The notes under the pieces are model-generated. The model saw only the letters and a list, made by a program, of their open reading frames with translations, was not told where the DNA came from and made no database searches. A program made the translations under genes and the position numbers. Of a stretch of 64,000 nucleotides of DNA, positions 58,605 through 64,000 are shown piece after piece; positions within the stretch are counted from its first letter, which is position 1, and the number at the start of each line of letters is the position of its first letter. Location: NCBI GenBank assembly GCA_963969345.1, contig OZ017766.1, positions 4,340,001 to 4,404,000 of the forward strand, in the 5' to 3' direction. Origin of the DNA: Turbatrix aceti. Taxonomy: Eukaryota > Nematoda > Chromadorea > Rhabditida > Panagrolaimidae.

Positions 58605-60433
58605 ATGCTGCGCGCGAGTCGCCAAGCTGTGTCCCGGGGCTGGGGGCTGCAAGCCGGGGCCAGGCGGCTGCTCGCCGCGTCTTCTGCCAAGGAGGACGTC
58701 GTGAAACCCGAATCCGGCTCAGATGGCATTCAAAAAGGCACCGAAGAGCAGGAGCAGGCGGCAGGGGATAAGACCCTCGTACCTGTCCCGGAGCCCCCAC
58801 AACCCACCGCCGCTGCGCCGTCGTACATTGGGTACCTGAGCGGCGTCATCACCCATCTCTGGCCCTACAGCGCCACAGAATCCGCTGCAAAAGCAGAAAC
58901 CCCGGCCAAACCAGTGTAAACGCACTCTTTTACCCCTCACAGGCCACAGAAATACCTGATTTTTAGTCAACGACCTCCCGTGAAGCGTCTGAACAGGAGT
59001 GAAAGCTCCGCGAAGACAGAAACCATCGTGAGACGCTTCCTCGCGGCTGAGTCGTCCGGGACGCAGCTGCTCAAGCTCCAGGAACTCAGCAACCTCATCC
59101 TGGACTACCCGTACTGCCGATCGGCGGCGATCAGCATTCCACCGCTCATCCCGAGGCTACTCTCGTTGGTCGACAGGGCACACGATTTGTCTGTGCGGGA
59201 TGAAGCGAGACAGTGCCTCTCGCTCCTGGGATACGCAGATCCCATCAAGGGTCGGGGCCTCCGGATTCTGTCGATCGACGGCGGCGGCACGCGCGGCATC
59301 CTCGGGCTGGAGGTCCTGGATGCTCTTGAGAAGGCTGCCGGCAACAAGAAAGTGAGTTAGGCAAAAATAGGATTCCTTGACGGTCCTGAAGCGAAATTAC
59401 TGGGCGCGGTTCCGAAGCGAATATTTGTTTGATGGTCTCGAAACGAATGTTTTTTTGCAGATCTACGAGCTCTTCGACGTGATCGTCGGCGTTAGCACGG
59501 GTGCCATCATCGCATCGCTGATTGGGGTGAAGCGGAAGTCGATCGACGAGTGCAAAGCCATCTACCTGGAAATCTCGAAGCAGCTCTTCACGCAGACCAA
59601 GATCTACGGCGTCAGCGGGCTGCTCCTCAACCACTCGTACTACAACTCGAAGAAGTACGTCGAGGTCCTGCAACACTTCATGGGCGACTCGCTCTCCGTC
59701 ATCCACACAGCCCGGGAAAAGCGTACGCCGAAGCTCGCGATCGTGTCGTCGATCGTGAACGCGCCCCAGCTGCAGCCGTACGTCTTCCGCAACTACGAGC
59801 ATCCCGCCGGCCGGGACTCGCACTTTCGCGGCGGCGCAAAGCACATGCTCTACGAGGCCGTGCAGTGCTCATCCGCAGCACCCGGGTACTTCGAGGAAGT
59901 CCCGCTGGGCACAGTCGTGCACCAGGACGGCGGCGTGCTCGCAAACAACCCCACTGCCATCGGAATCCATGAAGCGCGATCTCTCTGGCCAGAAGAGCCG
60001 TTGCAGTGCGTCGTGAGCATCGGCAACGGTCGATCGGTTGCTGAACTCGATCTCACAGCGACCAGGACCGCGACTCGCATCCAGGACAAATTCTCGCGCA
60101 TCGTTGATTCCGCCACTGATACCGAACTCGTGCACCTTGCACTCACTGACCTCCTCTCCTCCGGCGTCTACTTCAGACTCAACCCGTACATGAGCTTCCC
60201 ATACTCCCTGGACGAAGTCGATCCCGAAAAGGTGGGTTGATGCATTTCTGCGAAGATGCATTATTTCTTTGCAGCTCGTACAAATGCGGCGCGATTCGCA
60301 GCTCTACATTCGCCGCAATCGGAGGAAGATCGCCTTCGCCGCGCAGAGACTCACCGAGACCCCGACGCTGAGCCAGTCCATCAGGCGATGGCTCTTCAGA
60401 CTGAAAGCGCGCCACGGCTTCTACGATATTTAG
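58605..60433 (+). CDS. PNPLA8-like patatin phospholipase (iPLA2-gamma type)
   Basis: Calcium-independent phospholipase of mitochondria or peroxisomes. Exons 58605-58915, 58967-59351, 59461-60231 and 60275-60433 give 541 residues. The start, MLRASRQAVSRGWGLQAG, is Arg/Ala-rich like a mitochondrial targeting peptide, followed by a low-complexity Glu/Pro region. The patatin domain has the oxyanion loop DGGGTRG, the nucleophile GVSTGA (GxSxG) and the catalytic HQDGG. SSAAPGYF and INSATDTE-like (VDSATDTELVHL) match human PNPLA8. The last exon is basic. The splice after exon 1 uses donor GT|GTAAAC, needed for phase. Confidence 0.94.
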
Positions 60434-60539
60434 GCAGTAAACAACGGCGACAGGCAGTATTTCAGGAACGTTCTGTTTTATCATTTGACGAGTTTTTTGC
60501 AATCAATCAACGCCCATATACGTAGTCACTCGGAGAAGA

Positions 60540-60545
60540 AATAAA
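60540..60545 (+). terminator. Poly(A) signal AATAAA of the PNPLA8-like gene
   Basis: Canonical hexamer 107 bp after the stop, in the right orientation. Confidence 0.6.
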
Positions 60546-60673
60546 CAAATCACTGCGCATAAATGTTTTTTGTCTTGATGCATACGAGTTTTCTGTAATT
60601 TTTATCGCCGAAAAAATATCGTAAAAATACGAAACACAAATTTATCTTTCACAAAAGCTTTAATTCGCAAAAA

Positions 60674-61210
60674 TTACTCGGATACAGATTTGATCCATTT
60701 GTAGCACCTAAGGATAAGGCACGCTGGGATCATGGCGATGGTGAATGCGATGATGATGAATGCGAGAAGGGCTGCTGCTAGCGCTCGTACTTCTCCCACA
60801 TTCACATCTGTTCCTTCGTCTTTGAAGAAGGCCTGGGTAACGCTGTCGTCGGGATCAATGAGGAAAAAAATGGATACACCTATGAAAATTAGGATTATGG
60901 GAATCCATAAGATCTAAAATTTCGTTTTACGTTTTTTTTTTCAAAAATATTTGAAGTAACTTACGAAAAGCACAAGATACGGAATCAAGAAGAAACGGTT
61001 CTTGGCGTATGCGCCGTAGAGTACGAACAGCATGGTGACGATATGAAAAATTTGCATTCCCATGCTAAAGTAGGTATAACCTCCTTTAAAGATACAGATG
61101 ATGCTAATGCCACTGATAAGATTAAATACTAGCGTAAAAATGCAGTAGATGATTGTGGCGGTTCGCACATGGAAGCAGCAGAATCGCTCATAGCCTCGTT
61201 CGTAGGCCAT
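60674..61210 (-). CDS. Small four-span membrane protein, LAPTM-like
   Basis: Exons 61210-60965 and 60913-60674 give 161 residues with four hydrophobic spans: after RFCCFHVRTATIIYCIFTLV, in the middle of exon 1, at the start of exon 2 and near the end. The cysteine pair plus HVRT at the start of span 1 is typical of nematode families related to lysosomal LAPTM proteins. Function unknown; it faces the PNPLA8-like gene tail-to-tail, with 240 bp between stops. Confidence 0.8.
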
Positions 61211-62321
61211 GGTTACTACGAGTCAAAACGCAAAGTATGGGGTTTCTGCCTCTGAGGATCCCTTAAATCAACCATTTGTTCTTGTGTTTTGAGTCATGGG
61301 GGGCGAAGCATTGCTTTTCCACGTCTAGAAGTTTTCAACATGGATGATGTCATCGAGGCTGCATTTCGTCAGACGCATTTCCATTTCATTCGATAGATGA
61401 ATGAATTCCATTGTTGCTCCTTGCGATGCGCCATTATACGTTTTCCCGTGAATCATCGGGAAAGAAACGAAAACAATTTTTTTCTCTCACAGTTTTGATG
61501 TTAACGCAGGTAACTCTAGACTAACATTTCTGAGTGAGCCCGAAGGGTTTAGGATTAACGAGTTACCTGTTATTCAGAACTAAAAGTCTCTTTGTATTAC
61601 GTGCACCGAATGACAGCATTCAGTCTGTTACCGGAACGAGAATCAGAGTCATTACTACAGCACTTGAAAAGGGCATCGAACACACATGCGCACCACGGCG
61701 TGAAATGTTAATGAACTGCGTGCCAGGCCAGGCCATCAGTTTTTATTTATTTTTTTCATTTTTGCAGGGTGCATAGTTGGTAAAATATAATAAATATTAG
61801 TTGTTGCCATTAAAGCTGCAGGTAAAAAGTAAAAACGTGGGCAGGTTCTCTTTGGTCTCATCAGCTGACGCTTGATGAAGCTGGCACGGCATTTTGTATT
61901 CTTCGATAACATTTACCGAAAACACTTGCGAGCTTGAAAGTATTCCCAAGAGGATAGACACTGTAGGCACTCACATATAAGGTACTATAGATTACGGTGA
62001 ATGTTTTTGCGTTTGTTGGGCTGTGTAAGTTTTATTTTCGCTTTTTTGTATTGGACGACACAAACTACTGTTGGGGGGTATTTTTGTTCTGATATTCACA
62101 AAGAACCGTCTTCTGTTCTGAATTTTCTTGTCACCGGATTTGTCGGCACTCTTTTTTGTGAATTGCAAAACATGCTTAATCGTGCATTGCTACAGACGTC
62201 AAAAAATACTTAATTCCTAATTGAGTCCACGTAGATTAGGTGTGCAAAGTTCTATCTTCTTAGTACTTCTGTATTTTGCTTGCAAAGCGGCCCGAAAAGG
62301 CGTCGTGCCGGTGTGGACCGG
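61211..62321. other. Divergent intergenic region
   Basis: 1.1 kb between two divergent genes. A stem TTTCCCG...CGGGAAA lies near 61443-61464. A 70-codon frame at 62001 begins with a hydrophobic stretch next to a GTAAGT but joins no exon in phase. Confidence 0.5.
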
Positions 62322-63461
62322 ATGGAATTCGTCTTCAACGCTTCTGAATTCGTTGTTTTGATTGGAGCCGTTGCGACATCGGTATTCCGATTCTTCTTCG
62401 TCGCAGATGCCAAAATTCTACATCGCAATATCAAGCTGCTCTTCTTCAACGAGAGCTTCGGCAGCCTGGTTTTCATATTCATTCGAATGGTGATTGTGCT
62501 GAACGCGCTGACGAACGGGGCTCTCTACCCTGACTCCTGGGAAGGTCGGATGGTGTACGCTTCCTACGCACTCATGGTTTTCCCTTTCTGGAATTATTTC
62601 GTCATCTTTCTCGAACGCGTCTGGAGTACCGTTTGTCTCAAAAACTATGATAAGTCGACAAATGTATGGCTTATCTGGGCTGTTTTTTTCTACCCCGTAA
62701 GTTTTTTTCATTCTTGGCAATTTTCTATTTCCAATTTCGTCAAACAAAGAAGGTCGCTGCTTACCTTAGCCGGATGCAGACTTTTTTTAAATAGGAATTT
62801 CCCGTTTTCAGTGGGTACTTACGGGGGTGCAGTTCTACCTTTTTGTAAACGATTATTTTTCCTACGCACCGCTGCTAATCACTTTAACGTCAGTGATCAT
62901 AATTACCGCCATTGTGAGTTTTTTCTAGCCCCAACATCCGGCTAATGTGAGTAAAAAAATGTTTTGAAAAGTTTAGGGATTTTTTGTGGTCGGCTACGTC
63001 AACACCCGTGAGCTGCGGTCAAGTCAGCGCACCCGGCACACGCTGGGCTCCAAGTTCCAGGCGTTGGAGAACGTTCGCATGGTGCACTCGACGAAGTGGA
63101 GTCTCCTCTTCAACTGTTCTGTTTCGGTCGTTCAGATGGGGGTGGCATACCTGAACATGGTGGTGCTTGAGGAGTGAGTTTCTCAGTTTCTGGAGGGATT
63201 TAACAGATTCTGTTCAGGGGCGCGCCTCTCAGGAGGTACACATTCCCGCTGTATTACATGCTTACCTCGCTCAAGGTCTGTCTAGACCCCCTCGTGCTGT
63301 TCGCCTCCAGCCGCGATTTTTATGAAAATTTATTCAAGAAGTACGGTTGGCGGACGGCGAGCATGACCACCCCGGTAGTGCCACTCGGGCAAGAACGGGA
63401 TGCTTATTTCAAGATTTTCGATGCGCAGTGGAAGAAGCCTCCTCAGAGGGGTAAACACTGA
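62322..63461 (+). CDS. Serpentine chemoreceptor, Sre-like 7TM GPCR
   Basis: Exons 62322-62696, 62812-62913, 62977-63173 and 63218-63461 give 305 residues with seven spans. TM3 ends in FLERVWST, matching the ERxxA/W box of Sre receptors, and the TM5-TM6 loop has the ELRSSQRTRHTLGSKFQ stretch with the LxxxFQxxEN pattern of this class. The last span runs through LKVCLDPLVLFA. All phases agree. The start was chosen at 62322; the frame remains open 14 codons upstream. A chemosensory role is a family inference. Confidence 0.85.
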
Positions 63462-64000
63462 CCTGTACGGTTCAAGCGACTGTGTTGCTGTTTTCACAAA
63501 TAAATAAATAAATAAATAATTAGAACACATCTTATGCGTGATAAAATGTGTAATGCATATTCTTTGGCCGCAAATTGACTTCTTTACAGACTACAGTATC
63601 TTTTTTTCAGTCTGTACCCAACTATTCACACAATGGCGACAATTATTGATACTTCGGACTATAAAAAATAATTACTGATGCTTTAGCGTACCAGCAAAAC
63701 AAACAAGAGACTTTTTTTCGTGATGAAAGAGTGCAAAACAATTATATTTTGAGTGCAACAACAAAAAGTATTTATAATTAGGAAAGGTATTATAATTTTT
63801 GTTCAGAAAGTCACGAGCCCATACTACGAAAAACTGACACGCTCTTTTTTGAAAACCATTGAACTGAATTGAAGACTTCCGTGTTCAGTGCAAATCAACA
63901 CTTGACATTCGTACAAGTACCCCAAAGTGGTCCCTGTAATAATCTTCTAAGGAAGAAGAATCGCCTCGTTCGACAACAAAGTGCATAAGAATTTATCTGT
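63462..64000. other. Right-edge flank
   Basis: 539 bp of AT-rich sequence after the Sre-like gene, with an (AAAT)n tract that includes AATAAA signals. No gene seen before the edge. Confidence 0.5.
63498..63519. repeat. (AAAT)n microsatellite containing AATAAA
   Basis: Five AAAT units 36 bp after the Sre-like stop codon; probably serves as the poly(A) signal region. Confidence 0.7.

Noticed and set aside
61439..61468. Stem TTTCCCG/CGGGAAA as a terminator
   Set aside because: Rho-independent terminators do not apply to nuclear nematode genes; single short stem with no other support.

Overview
The window is nuclear DNA of a nematode. Genes have short introns, mostly 44-70 bp with TTTCAG-like acceptors. 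Several start codons lie 0-14 bases after a splice acceptor, as expected with spliced-leader trans-splicing. The gene families are typical of nematodes: serpentine chemoreceptors of two classes, a des-2/deg-3-like receptor pair, a patched-related protein, a GPI-anchored Ly6 protein and a tandem set of secreted histidine acid phosphatases. I cannot name the species. All exon models below were joined by hand from splice sites, reading phase and family similarity. Apart from the cullin fragment and one exon start in the phosphatase gene, each model is complete and its coding length is a multiple of three.

Left part (1-10 kb): the 3' half of a cullin gene (+), then a minus-strand acid-phosphatase cluster of three intact copies (1907-3315, 4271-5748, 6749-8036), a broken fragment (5960-6170) and a 135-bp inverted repeat that captured a piece of the phosphatase gene. 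A Str-type chemoreceptor (-) follows.

Middle-left (11-28 kb): one large plus-strand gene for a tandem-domain protein tyrosine phosphatase. It has four candidate alternative first exons over about 6.7 kb, a minus-strand cysteine-rich secreted-protein gene nested in one intron, and degenerate catalytic residues in both phosphatase domains. On the minus strand, rpn-7 (PSMD6, proteasome lid) and cyn-15 (PPWD1, spliceosomal WD40-cyclophilin) are spaced like operon partners.

Middle (29-46 kb): an aquaglyceroporin (+), two adjacent DEG-3-clade acetylcholine-receptor subunit genes (-) arranged like the C. elegans des-2/deg-3 operon, an STPR-like repeat protein (-), a Wnt ligand (-) and a divergent Ly6 gene (+). 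Gaps of 3.7 kb and 5.7 kb hold no gene I can support.

Right part (52-64 kb): a patched-related protein (+), cyn-16 (CWC27, spliceosomal cyclophilin, +) with a partly duplicated 3' end, a PNPLA8-like patatin phospholipase (+), a small four-helix membrane protein (-) and an Sre-type chemoreceptor (+).

I found no rRNA, tRNA, CRISPR array or clear autonomous transposon. The most unusual structures are the phosphatase-derived inverted repeat, the alternative-first-exon phosphatase gene with its nested antisense gene, and the truncated duplication at the cyn-16 3' end.
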